Shown here piece by piece: positions 43,777 through 54,554 of a stretch of DNA of 64,000 nt (position 1 is its first letter; every line of letters begins with the position of its first letter). The DNA comes from Laguncularia racemosa. Lineage: Eukaryota; Streptophyta; Magnoliopsida; Myrtales; Combretaceae. The stretch is from assembly GCA_037954665.1 (NCBI GenBank), contig JBBMOL010000194.1:201001-265000 (forward strand). Direction: 5' to 3'. A program made the position numbers and the translations under genes. The notes beneath the pieces were generated by a model. It did not search any database and was not told the origin of the DNA. It saw only the letters and a program-made list of their open reading frames with translations.

Positions 43777-44437
43777 TTATAGGAATCAAAATCCGACAAG
43801 ACCTATCATTAGGGCAAGAACTAAAGGATTTTGAATCTTGGCGATGAGGGCCCATTTTGAGCAAATCGACCCTGGAATTATTCCTTTACTAACCTCTTTT
43901 ATCTTATTCATGTATTATATATTCCAACAGGCACACTTATCATATTTTATAGGGCGATGGACAAACTCACTCAGACTCAGCTTGTGGGTTATCCATGAAC
44001 CGACTTAAACCGGCAATGAGTTGGGCCGATGAATCCTATAGAAGAGCTCGCATGATGAAGACTATTTTCTTTTATTTTCTAATTGTTATTTGGACCATTT
44101 TATGTTGTAATTTTCTTTTGGGACACTTTCATTTTGATTGTAATTGTCATTTAGGATCAGCCACCTTAATAGTGGCATAGTTGTAATTTTGTGCATTTTC
44201 TAACCCTAAAGGGAGCAAGTATAAATACTTGATTAAAGTAGGGTTTGAGGAGGCCAGAATTTTTAGAATTATCTTCACATTTTCGTGAGAGGGCATAGGG
44301 TTTCCCTAGATCTAATTTCTTTTATCAATTTCAATTTCCAAGAGTTGAAATTGTGGCGAGTGCAACAAAGGGCAATTGTGAGTAATATCAATTCCTTCTT
44401 TGTTAGGTTTCCTTTTCATCACTAGTGAGTCATGTCT
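43777..44437 (+). repeat. First LTR of the A array, 3' half deleted
   Basis: Runs normally to TCTAGGGTTG (about 44433-44443), then jumps into the protease frame at GCATTGGCTTAG. The missing part is the distal LTR, PBS, leader and protease start. Short shared sequence TTG-ATTGG at the join. Confidence 0.85.
44215..44232 (+). promoter_or_regulatory. Palindromic TATA element (one mismatch)
   Basis: GCAAGTATAAATACTTGA in the first array LTR. Confidence 0.65.
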
Positions 44438-45310
44438 AGGGTTGCATTGGCTTAGTGATTAGGGGAGTTTGCATGTGACCCAAAGAGCTAGGGTACCATT
44501 CAATATAGGAGATAAATACTTTGATGAGATTGAGTGTGATATTTTGCCTATGTGTACATCCCATATATTGCTTAGCAGGCCTTGGTTATATGATAGGAGG
44601 GTCTTACATGATGGCTTCAAGAATACTTATGTATTCCAGAAGGAGGGAAAATGAATTATTCTGAATTCGATGTAGCCTTCAGAGGTTCAAAGCGTTCAAC
44701 AACAAATCAGTAGATCGTCAGTAGGCTATGAGCAGTTGAACTAACCCTTAGAACACAAAAATTGTCAGATACAGATGTGCCAACCTTTAGAGGATCCTGA
44801 TTATCATAGTCAAATGAGCAAACTACTAGAGGACCAAACTGTTCAGGGACAGTTATGTTCACCTTTAGAGATACTAGAGGCTTATGAGCAGTTGAGTAAA
44901 CCATTGGAGGATTCTGGGGGTCAGAGTCAGATGAGTCTATCATTAAAGAGCCAGACTCTTCAGAGACAATTATGTTCACCTTCAGAGGTTTCAGAGGGCA
45001 TTGAGCAGTTGGGCCAACCATTAGAGGACCATGAGAATCAACGACACATAGATGAGTTAAAAAAGGAGAAAATGGTTTCAATGGAACGAGTTGATATAGG
45101 GGTGACTTTAGTGGATAATGGAGCATTATTTATGTTGCAAATGAGATACATCCTGGAAATGGAGGAGAGAAAACAATCAACCCCTGTGGTATTTCAGATA
45201 TTAGGATTCTACAGAGATACTTCTTTAGATGGATTGTTAGGAGAAAACAGAGTCTCTACTGCATTTTATCTACCAAATTTGAGGACAAATCTTTTTTAAG
45301 CCCGAGGAGG
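44438..45310 (+). pseudogene. First internal copy of the array: truncated protease plus repeat tail
   Basis: The frame enters in mid-protease (HVTQRARVPFNIGDKYFDE, RPWLYDRRVLHDGFKNTYVF) and stays in register past a few stops into the tail at 44775-45299. Repeats: CQPLEDPDYHSQMSKLLED, VQGQLCSPLEILEAYEQLSK, RQLCSPSEVSEGIEQLGQPL; then the conserved block LVDNGALFMLQMRYILEMEE and STAFYLPNLRTNLF. It ends with TAA at 45297-45299 just before the polypurine tract. This is the longest continuous tail in the window. Confidence 0.85.
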
Positions 45311-46557
45311 TGATAGGAATCAAAATCCGATAAGACCTGTCATTAGGACAAGAATTAAAGGATTTCGAATCTTGGCGATGAGGGCCCATTTCTAGCAAAT
45401 CGACCTTGAAATTATTCATTTACTAACCTCTTTTATTTTATTCATGTATTATATATTCCAACAGGGACACTTATCATATTTTATATGGTGATGGACAAGC
45501 TCACTCGGACTCAGCTTGTAGGTTATCCATGGACCGACTCGAACCAGCAATGAGTTGGGCCGACAAATCCTATGGAAGAGCTCGCATGATGAAGACTATT
45601 TTCTTTTATTTTGTAATTCTTATTTGGACCATTTTATGTTGTAATTTTCTTTTGGGACACTTTCATTTTGATTGTAATTGTCATTTAGGATCGGCTACCT
45701 TAATAGTGGCATAGTTGTGATTTTGTGCATTTTCTAACCCTAAAGGGAGCAAGTATAAATACTTGCTTAAAGTAGGGTTTGAGGAGGCTAAAATTTTCAA
45801 AATTATCTTCACTTTTTCGTGAGAGGGCTTAGGGTTTCCCTAGATCCAATTTCTCTTATCAATTTCAATTACCAAGGGTTGAAATTGTAGCTAGTGTAAT
45901 AAAAGGCAATTGTGAGTAATATCAATTCCTTCTTTGTTGTGTTTCCTTTTCATCACTAGTAAGTCATATCTAGGGTTCATTTGGATGTTCTTGGTCAGAT
46001 TTTTATTGCAATTGTGATCAATTATCATGTTATAAGATTGAAAGGTTTTTAGCATTGGTTATCATCATCAATTTTAATGAATCATTGTTGACGTGAATTT
46101 TCATTATGGAGAGAGGAGAATCACGGAATTGAAACTTGTCATGTTGGTGTAATTCACATGGATTTCACTTGTTTTTATTCTTAATTGGTGAAGTTTACCC
46201 TTGTTAGATTGTTGATTGCATCTTTGAACCTTTGGATTTCATCAAATTTCCTTTAGGGTTCACGCAATTTCCTAATCTAATTGAACCGGTTCATATGTGT
46301 GAGTTGAGATTGTTTCTTTAATTCATTTTCATGTGCTTGGGCTTGGTTTTGAGCACATCATCTTTTGGTATCAAAGCATCATCTTTTGGTATCAAAGCAT
46401 CATCATAGTTGGATTCATTCTTGATCACGTCCTTGTTGTGGGAATTGGTTCATAAATATTGAGGAATTGTGCAATTATTGAACTAGTTTGATTGACATTG
46501 TCTAATTGTTTTTCAAATTAGTTTTTCATGTGCTTAATCTTGGTTTTAGGCACATCA
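45311..46557 (+). repeat. Middle LTR of the A array (5' LTR of the full copy)
   Basis: 1247 bp, TGATAGGAATC...GGCACATCA. The distal end contains a duplicated LTR end plus PBS-like unit: TGGTATCAAAGC at 46366-46377 and again at 46387-46398 (21-bp micro-repeat), then about 190 bp to the true end. Confidence 0.9.
45749..45766 (+). promoter_or_regulatory. Palindromic TATA element, perfect
   Basis: GCAAGTATAAATACTTGC in the middle array LTR. Confidence 0.7.
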
Positions 46558-48024
46558 TAATTTGGTATAAGAGCTTGAGTTTTAAGAGGAGGGATTTGTC
46601 AATTGAAATTTGGAAATTAAGGGTTGTTGTATTATCATCTTGAATCGAATTGTAGAAGTGGAAATTGAAGTGTTTGATTATGTTGTTAAGGTGTTATGAT
46701 TGTTGCTTGTTGATGTAGACATGGAGCATTTGTAATTTCTTTTTCCTCTTGAGTTGATCAAGATTGATTAAAGGGAAGTGATCCTTGTGATCATTTAAGG
46801 AAGTTGAAATTTGATGTCTAGAAGAGTAATGTTCAATTGTTGAAGTGGATTATTATTGTGAACATTTTCGGAGATAAGAGTATAGTTGTACAATTTTCAT
46901 ATTTGAATTATGTGGATTATATGGAAGCTATTTGATTTTCAAAACACACATTAAGTGATAGAAGTTATTGTGTGTTCATTTGAATTTGAAAGTGGCTTCT
47001 TACCATTTGTGGAAAGGTTGCAATAAGTGAGTTCATTTAAATTTGTTGTTGCCTTGTTTACTAAGTTGCGGTTTGAAATTGTGTTTGAAGTGAAGAATTT
47101 GCAACATGTTGTCCTTAAACTTATTGCGTGGAAAAGTAACGAATTGGTGAAGTTTATGTTGTGTGTATCGAGAAGAAGGTGTTGCACCGTGAGTGTTGTT
47201 GTTGTTGTTTGAATTAAGTGCATTGTGTGTGTATTGTGTAAGTGGCGGTGTGAGTGTGTTGCAATTGAGGTGTTATAAAGTGGTGTGAATTTGTGGAAGT
47301 TGTGTGGAGTAAAGTGCTGCACATTGAGGCTAAAGTGTGAGAGTGTGGTGCATGGAAAGCAAATCGTGAAGGAGAAGAGTGTTAGTGTTTCAATTGTGAA
47401 GTGAAATTGTGTAGTGTGTGCATTTTTGAAAAGTGGAGGAATTACAACTATTATTTTTCATATTTGAAATTAGAATTGAAGTGTACATTAAGAAGTCAAT
47501 TTGAAATTTCAAAACACACATTAAGTCATAGTTAATTGTGTGTCATTTGAATTTGAAATAACTTCTTACCATTTGTGGAATTTTGCACTTATTGAGCTCA
47601 TTTTGAAATTGAAAGTTGAGCTGCCTTTTTTCATTGAAGTTGTGGTTTAATTTTTGTGCAGAAGTGGGGATGAGCACTGTGGCTTGAAGTAGTGTGTATG
47701 TAGTGTTGTATTTTGTAAATTTAGTAAAGGATTTGTATATTTTTGGCGTGGTGCTTTGTCTGTTATATAGAGAGGTGTTGATTGGTGGCATGAATTGTGT
47801 GGAACCAAGAGTAAGGGGAAGTTATGTGGCGGTGAATGGTGTGTTATGTATGTGTTTTAATTGCTGCCAATTGAGTATTTAAGTGGTGAGAAGTCAAGGC
47901 AAGAAAAAGGAAAGTGAGTAGTAGAATTTGAAATTCAAACAAGTCATTAAAGTGTGAAAGTAATTGAACTAGTTACTTAAACACTTGTTGTTGAATTTAA
48001 TTCTATCTACTTGAAAGTAGTTAA
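46558..48024 (+). other. Untranslated leader of the full array copy (no gene)
   Basis: Begins with a decayed PBS, TGGTATAAGAGC at 46563-46574. Two leader repeats at 46931-47013 and 47500-47580 (TTTCAAAACACACATTAAGT, then TTTGAATTTGAAA, then CTTCTTACCATTTGTGG). Otherwise G/T-rich non-coding. Confidence 0.75.
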
Positions 48025-49203
48025 GTGTACTTCATTTGTGGCTTGGTTTTGTACTTAAACCTTGGAAGTGTGAAGATAATTATTATATTGTTGGATTTGA
48101 GCACAATCATGTCTAGTGAAATGTTTCATTATGCTAATGTATTACGCCGGACATTGACTACATTTACTACTAAGGATGACGAACAAAGGGAAAACTTGTT
48201 CCATACTTCTTGTAGGGTACAAGGAAATTTATGTTTCCTTATAGTTGATGGTGGTAGTTGTACCAGTGTGGTAGAAACATCGTTAGTGTCGAAACTAAAA
48301 CTTGCTACTACTCAACATCCTGAACTGTATACATTGCATTGGCTTAGTGATCAGGGGAGTTTGCATGTGACCTAAAGAGCTAGGGTACCATTTAGTATAG
48401 GGGATAAATACTTTGATGAGATTGAGTGTGATATTTTGCTTATGTGTACATCCCATATATTGCTTAGCAAGCCTTGGTTATATGATAGGAGGGTCTTACA
48501 TGATGGCTACAAGAATACTTATGTATTCCAGAAGGAGGGAAAACAAATTATTCTAAATCCAATGTCGCCTTCAGAGGTTCAAAGGGTTCAGCAACAAATC
48601 AGTAGACCGTCAGTGGGCCATGAGTAGTTGAACCAACCCTTAGAACACAAAAATTGTCAAATACAGATGTGCCAACCTTTAGAGGATCCTAATGATCATA
48701 GCCAGATGAGTAAACTACCAGAGGACCAAACTGTTCAGGGACAATTATGTTAACCTTTAGAGACACTAGAGGCTTATGAGCAGTTGAGTAAACCATTGGA
48801 GGATTCTGAGGGTCATAGTCAGATGAGTCTATCATTAGAGAGCCAGATTGTTTAGAGACAGTTGTGTTCACCTTCAGAGGTTTCAGAGGGCATTGAGCAG
48901 TTGGGCCAACCATTAGAAGACCATGAGGATCAGCGACACACAAATGAGTTAAAAAAGGAGAAAATGGTTTTAGTGGAATAGGTTGAAATAGGGGTGACTT
49001 TAGTGGATAATGGAGCATTATTTATGTTGCTGATGAGATACATCTTGGAAATGGAGGAGAGAAAACAACCACCCCCTGTGGTATTTCAGATATTGGGATT
49101 CTACAGAGATACTTCTTCAGATGGATTGCTGGGTCGAAAACAGAGTCTCTACTGCATTTTATCTACCAGATTTGAGGACAAATCTTTTTTAGGCCCGAGG
49201 AGA
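48025..49203 (+). pseudogene. Second internal copy of the array: protease and repeat tail
   Basis: Start MSSEMFHYANVLRRTLTTF at 48109. DDEQRENLFHTSCRVQGNLC, LIVDGGSCTSVVETSLVSKL, then a stop at 48373-48375 and the rest of the protease (48436-48627) in the same frame. The tail follows in frame with further stops; conserved block LVDNGALFMLLMRYILEMEE (48994 on); a frameshift near 49130 (GLLG then RKQSLYC). Same architecture as the copy at 34529-35760. Confidence 0.85.
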
Positions 49204-50429
49204 TGATACGAATCAAAATCCGACAAGACCTATCATTAGGGCAAAAACTAAAGGATTTCGAATCTTGGTAATGAGAGCCGATTTTGAGCAAATCGACCTT
49301 GAAGTTATACATTTACTAACCTCTTTTATCTTATTCATGTATTATTTATTCTAACAGGCACACTTATCATATTTTATAGGGTGATGGACAAGCTCACTCG
49401 GACTCAACTTGTAGGTTATCCATGGACCGACTCGAACCAGCAATGAGTTGGGCCGACGAATCTTATGGAAGAGCTCGCATGATGAAGACTATTTTCTTTT
49501 ATTTTGTAATTGTTATTTGAACCATTTTATGTTGAAATTTTCTTTTGGGACACTTTCATTTTAATTGTAATTGTCATTTAGGATTAGCCACCTTAATAAT
49601 GGCATAGTTGTAATTTTGTGCATTTTCTAACCCTAAAGGGAGCAAGTATAAATACTTGCTTAAAGTAGGGTTTGAGGAGGCTAAAATTTTCAAAATTATC
49701 TTCACATTTTCGTGAGAGGGCTTAGGGTTTCCCTAGATCCAATTTCTCTTATCAATTTCAATTTCCAAGGGTTGAAATTGTGGCGAGTGTAACAAAAGGC
49801 AATTGTGAGTAATATCAATTCCTTCTTTGTTGTGTATCCTTTTCATCACTAGTGAGTCATATCTAAGGTTGATTTGGATGTTCTTGGTCAGATTTTGATT
49901 GCAATTGTGATCAATTATCATGTTATAAGATTGAAAGGTTTTTAGCATTGGTTATCATCATCAATTTTATTGAATCATTGTTGACGTGAATTTTCATTAT
50001 GGAAAGAGGAGAATCACGAAATTCAAACTTGTCATGTTGGTGTAATTCACATGGATTTCGCTTGTTTTTATTCTTAATTGGTGAAGTTTACCCTTGTTGG
50101 ATTGTTGATTGCATCTTTGAACCTTTGGATTTCATCAAATTTCCATTAGGGTTCACACAATTTCCTAATCTAGTTGAATCGGTTCATATGTGTGAGTTAA
50201 GATTGTTTCTTTGGTTCGTTTGCATGTGCTTTGGCTTGGTTTTGAGCACATCATCTTTTGGTGTCAGTGCATCAGCATACTTGGATTCATTCTTGATCAT
50301 GTCCTTGTTGTGGGAATTAGTTTATAAATATTGAGGAATTGTGCAATTATTGAACTATTTTGATTGACATTGTCTTATTGTCTTTCAAATTAGTTTTGCA
50401 TGTGCTTAATCTTGGTTTTAGGCACATCA
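49204..50429 (+). repeat. Last LTR of the A array
   Basis: 1226 bp, TGATACGAATC...GGCACATCA. Contains TACTAAC at 49314-49320 followed by a pyrimidine-rich stretch and CTAACAGGC. Internal PBS-like site decayed (TGGTGTCAGTGC near 50260). Confidence 0.9.
49642..49659 (+). promoter_or_regulatory. Palindromic TATA element, perfect
   Basis: GCAAGTATAAATACTTGC in the last array LTR. Confidence 0.7.
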
Positions 50430-51102
50430 TTTTCCATATTCATATCTAAAAAAAATATTCGTATATAAAAAAAAATTCTTTTCTTTTCCATATTTGTCTG
50501 TTGTCTTTTCTGTATTCATCGATAGAAGTCACATACATTAAAAAAAAAAAATTCATACTTGTTCAGTCATTATAATCTATTAGTGCCAATGGTATTTAGG
50601 TTTTCTTAAATAATCAATTGTGTTCAATTCATAGCTTATCTACAAAAAAAAAAAAAATCAATTTCGGTTGCAAAGGAAAGAATGAAGAACTGAAATTCAA
50701 AAAAAAAAAAAAGGAATTCGGCCTTGAAAGAATTACAATTGCCGATATCACAAGATAGCTTCTTAAATTGTCAATTACATAATTGGTTATGTCAATTCAC
50801 TTTCCATATCAATTGTTTCCAATTGTAACTGTGATAGATGCTTTGTGATTTCTAAATTGTGCATTTGAAAATTACATTCCATAATCATTCATTGTGTTTC
50901 GATGTAAATTATATCCTTTTGTGTTTGATTGCATATCTATTCAGTGGTGAATCTTTTCCATATCAATTAGATTGTGTAGGTAGTCTTCCTTCATTCACGT
51001 GACCTAGGCCGATAGTAATCATTAGTGTTGACTTAGTAATTTGAGTTTAGGAGTTCCAAATTGTGTTCCTAGTAAAAGAATTACAAAAAGTAGGTGGTGT
51101 GT
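50430..51102 (+). other. Leader of B after the array (no gene)
   Basis: Continues the CTTTTCCATA-rich leader found before the array (43690-43776). Several A runs of 10-15 bases (50450-50720). No coding sequence. Confidence 0.7.
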
Positions 51103-51660
51103 AATAGGTGCAGGTATGGAGAGTGACCTGTTAGCACTTTGGAGGAGGTGAAAACGATCATGTAGAAGAGTTTTATTCCTAGTCACTATCATAAGGACTT
51201 ACTTAGGAAAGTCCAAAGGTTGACTCAGGGGAATAATAGTGTAGAGGATTATTACAAAGAGTTGGAGATGGCCATGATTAGGGCGAGAATTGAGGAGGAT
51301 GATGAGGCCACTGTGGTTAGATTCATCAATGGATTGAATTGGGAGATATCTGATGTAGTAGATCTTCACTATTACTTAAATATGGAAGAGTTATTGCATA
51401 GAGCTATTAAAGTAGAGTGGCAGTTAAAATACAGGAGTGAGCAGAGGATTGGCTCGACTTCCAAAACTCCATGGAAGTCGACGTGGAAGAGAAACTCAAC
51501 CGATTTAAAGCCTAAGGAGGATGTGAGGGCTAAGAATCCAGTTGGTGCACCTAAGGGAAAGACTAACACTAAACCCCCTTCTAGGACGAGAGATATAAAG
51601 TGTTTTAGGTGTTAGGTATTTGGGCACATTGCATCCTAATGTCCAAATCAGAGGGCTATG
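51103..51660 (+). pseudogene. Gag of B, N-terminus deleted
   Basis: Jumps from leader directly into the capsid region equivalent to 27968 of C. Then SHYHKDLLRKV, NSVEDYYKELEMAMIRARIE, RFINGLNWEISDVVDLHYYL and a K/R-rich linker. The zinc knuckle KCFRC, then after a stop VFGHIAS and CPNQRAM (51594-51655), has two stops. Open segment 51220-51615. Confidence 0.85.
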
Positions 51661-51819
51661 ATTATCAGTGATAGTAGGGATGTAAAGAGTGTGAGCTCCG
51701 AAGAGGAGGAGGAGTCACCATCACAAAAGTATGAGGATGTTGACTTAGAGGGACTCGTGAGTGGTGAGTTGTATGTTATGCGGAGAGTTCTTAGTGTACA
51801 ACCTTTGGAGGATGGTGAG

Positions 51820-52200
51820 GGAATCTAGCTTGAACATATTTTTCATACACTGTGTCATGTGCAGGGTAGGGTCTGTAGCTTGATAATCAATAGTGGTAGC
51901 TGTACTAATGTTGCTAGCACTTTGCTAGTGGAAAAGATGCAATTGAAAGTAGTGAAGCATCCTAGACCATATTGATTGCAGTGGTTAAGTGATTATGGGG
52001 AGATTAAGGTGACCAAGTAGGTACTAATAGCCTACTCTATAGGGAGCTACAAAGACGAGGTTATGTGTGATGTGGTACCTATGCAGGCTAGCCACATCTT
52101 GTTAGGGCGACCTTGGTAGTTTGACAGGAAGGTTATGTACGATGGGTACAAGAACCAATATTCTTTTGTTTTTAAAAAAAAGGAAAGTGGTTCTCATGCC
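51820..52200 (+). pseudogene. Protease of B
   Basis: HTLCHVQGRVCSLIINSGSC (active site N-S-G; D lost), TNVASTLLVEKMQLK, then after stops YSIGSYKDEVMCDVVPMQAS, HILLGRPW and FDRKVMYDGYKNQYSF. Catalytic D to N change plus stops: dead. Confidence 0.85.
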
Positions 52201-52820
52201 TTAGAAGCCATGGGAAGCTAGTGAAGGTCATATGAGAATTGCAAAGGAATTCAGGGAAAAACACTTGAGTTCACGTGAGAAAAAAGAAAAGAGTGAGAGA
52301 CAAACACTGGTGAGCTATGAGGGAAGAGGGTCTAAAACATTGAGAGGAGAGAAAATTGTAAGAAAAAGTAAGTGTGAAAGTGCAATGTTGGCTAGGAAGC
52401 AACTACTTGTACTTATGTACAAGGATGTTTATTTTACTTATACCGACACTAACCTTTCGTTACCTAGTATGGTGTTTTCTTTTGGCTTTATTACAGGAAC
52501 AGATGAGCTAGCCGTAGATGAGAGGAAATTAGATGCGATCCGGAAGTAGCCAATACCAAAGGGACATGTCAGGACTGTGTTTTATCCAGGAGAAAAGGTT
52601 TGGGTGCATTTGAGAAAAGAAAGATTTGCACCACAGTGAAAGCCTAAATTACATCCTAGAGGAGAGGGACTTTTCCAAGTCTTGGAGCGCATCAATTACA
52701 ACACCTACAAGATTGATTTGTTGAGTCACTATGGTAATATAAACGCAATTGTAATGTTTCGAATCTTACTTTTTATAATGCAGGTGATTCAAGGACGAAT
52801 CTTTTTGAAGAAGGAGGGAA
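52201..52820 (+). pseudogene. Collapsed pol of B (linker, RT scrap, integrase C-terminus)
   Basis: The linker EFREKHLSSREKKEKSERQT is followed by an RT scrap, FGFITGTDELAVDERKLDAI (about 52480-52545), and then at about 52560 directly by the integrase C-terminal KVWVHLRKERFAPQ, LHPRGEGLFQVLERI and YKIDLLSHYG. The RT core, RNase H, integrase zinc finger and DDE core are gone in two or more deletions. The segment ends in front of the 3' LTR with NLF-KKEG-like residues. Confidence 0.85.
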
Positions 52821-53577
52821 TGATGAGGATCAACTAGCATGAAAAAGGAAGGAGCCAAAATTCCATGATCCATTACATGGCATTGGAGGCCCGATGACCT
52901 GAGCTAGAGCTAAAAGGATAAACAAAGCTCCACAAGGACTAGTCATGGACTTGTAAGCCCGAGAGACAAGCTAAACAGAAGAAAAACATACATGTGTCAA
53001 CTTGATTCATGTGACCATGGAAGGATGAAATATTTTAGGAAAATTATATATTTATGTAGACGCTACACTAGAGGATACATTGGGTTTTGTTATTATTATT
53101 TTTATTTATTGGTTTGTTTTCCATGTTATTTAGTTGCCTACTTGGTGACACAAGAATAAGGATAAAATAGGCAACTTAGGATTTTTAGTATTTGTTTTGG
53201 TTTGTAATTTATACTATTTAGTTGCCTACTCGGTCACATGAGGATAAGGATAGATTAGGCAACTTAGGTTTTCCATATTCTTGTATGACACTATATAAGC
53301 CATGCAAGCGCTGGCCATGAGGATATAACTTTGATATATGAAAACGCATCTTTTTCATGAGATACGAAATACCTCTTTTTGTTCTTTTGCAAAAGAAATT
53401 TTCCATAGGATTCTTAACCAAATTACTAGGAATAATTTTTGATAACTTAGGTTACACTCAACGGGTTTGATTGGGGTCTAGTTATGCATCCCTTACTTAA
53501 GACGATCCTCAGGGTAATTGAAACCAACTAGCATCATTAGGGTTCTAGGTTTAACATACGTAGGGTTATACACATCA
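52821..53577 (+). repeat. 3' LTR of B
   Basis: 757 bp, near-identical to the 5' LTR. Hairpin GTTCTTTTGCAAAAGAA at 53381-53397. Ends ACACATCA, then the target duplication CACTT. Confidence 0.95.
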
Positions 53578-53582
53578 CACTT

Positions 53583-54152
53583 TCTACATTGCTATATGCT
53601 GTGCTTGATAAAAATTTGAAGCAATGAGAAACATGTTTACCTCATGTAGAGTTTGCATATAATAGGACAGTACATTCTACTACATCCTACTCTCCATTTG
53701 AGGTTGTGTATGGTTTTAATCCCTTAACTCCATTGGATATATTGCCTTTACCTACTAATGAGTTTATTGATCTTGATGGCATGAAAAAGGCAGAATTTGT
53801 TAGGGATTTACATACTCAAGTCTGGGCTAACATTGAGAAGAAGAATGAACACTATGCTCATCAAGCCAACAAGGGACGAATCAAAGCCGTGTTCCATCCA
53901 GGAGATTGGGTTTGGGTGCACTTGAGGAAGGAATGATTTGCTGAATAATGGAAATCTAAATTGCATCCAAGGGGTTATGGACCTTTCCAAGTAATGGAGC
54001 ACATAAACAACAATGCTTATAAGATAGATTTGCCAAGCCACTATGGTAATGTAAGTGCTACATTTAATGTTTCTGATCTTACTCCTTATGATGCAGGTGA
54101 AGGAGGGAATGATGAGGATCATCTAGCACCTAAGACAGAACCAAAAACGTAA
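53583..54152 (+). pseudogene. Integrase of C, C-terminal part, running into the LTR
   Basis: Resumes after B: LPHVEFAYNRTVHSTTSYSP, FEVVYGFNPLTPLDILPLPT, GMKKAEFVRDLHTQVWANIE and HPGDWVWVHLRKE, two stops, then LHPRGYGPFQVMEHINNNAY, YGNVSATFNVSDLTPYDAGE and GGNDEDHLAPKTEPKT. The last 14 or so residues are encoded inside the 3' LTR (from 54110). Past the stop the LTR continues with GGPMTQARVKRMNDALQGLV. No chromodomain. Confidence 0.9.
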
Positions 54153-54554
54153 GATCCATTATAAGGAATTGGAGGACCAATGACCCAAGCTAGAGTAAAG
54201 AGGATGAATGATGCCCTGCAAGGACTAGTTATGGACCTACAAGCCGAGGAATCAAATTGCATGAAAGGAGAATCGACACCTATTATTGTGATTCATGTTT
54301 CCATGGAAGAATGTAGGGATTTGAAGTCTTAGAAAAAGAAATGTTATGTGTTGAACCGAAAAGGAAAAAGATTTGCGATTTTTTTTGTTTGTTATGTTTT
54401 TACTATTTGCTTTAGTTAGTAATTTAGAATAATTAGTTACTTATTTGGTTCACGTGAGGATAAGGAAGCAAATTAGATTAGGAAACTTAGGTTTTATATT
54501 GTTACATGTACACATTATAAAAACCATGTAAGGAGGTAGGCACAAGATATCATG
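54110..54554 (+). repeat. 3' LTR of C, first part
   Basis: TGATGAGGATCATC onward, matching 20309-20789. Interrupted at 54554 by an A element; resumes at 60503. Confidence 0.9.

Larger units (their letters stand above)
43777..50429 (+). mobile_element. Tandem A array: partial LTR, partial internal, LTR, full internal, LTR
   Basis: Three LTRs in one orientation (43777-44437 truncated, 45311-46557, 49204-50429) separated by two internal regions. Flanks are T-rich (TTTTT left, TTTTC right), fitting a single insertion in B's leader that was enlarged later, or an array that moved as a unit. The first LTR begins TTATAGGAATC where TGATAGGAATC is expected. Confidence 0.85.
42896..53577 (+). mobile_element. 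Element B, deleted Ty3/gypsy element in C's integrase, carrying the A array
   Basis: 758- and 757-bp LTRs (42896-43653, 52821-53577), exact duplication CACTT (42891-42895, 53578-53582), exact initiator-Met PBS. Internal: leader (split by the A array 43777-50429), gag lacking its start, protease, then pol with RT, RNase H and most of integrase deleted. Closest relative in the window is C, its own host. Confidence 0.95.

Noticed and set aside
47027..47212. 61-codon + frame in the A array leader
   Set aside because: Not conserved in the leaders at 35761-36891 or 55803-56721; a chance frame.
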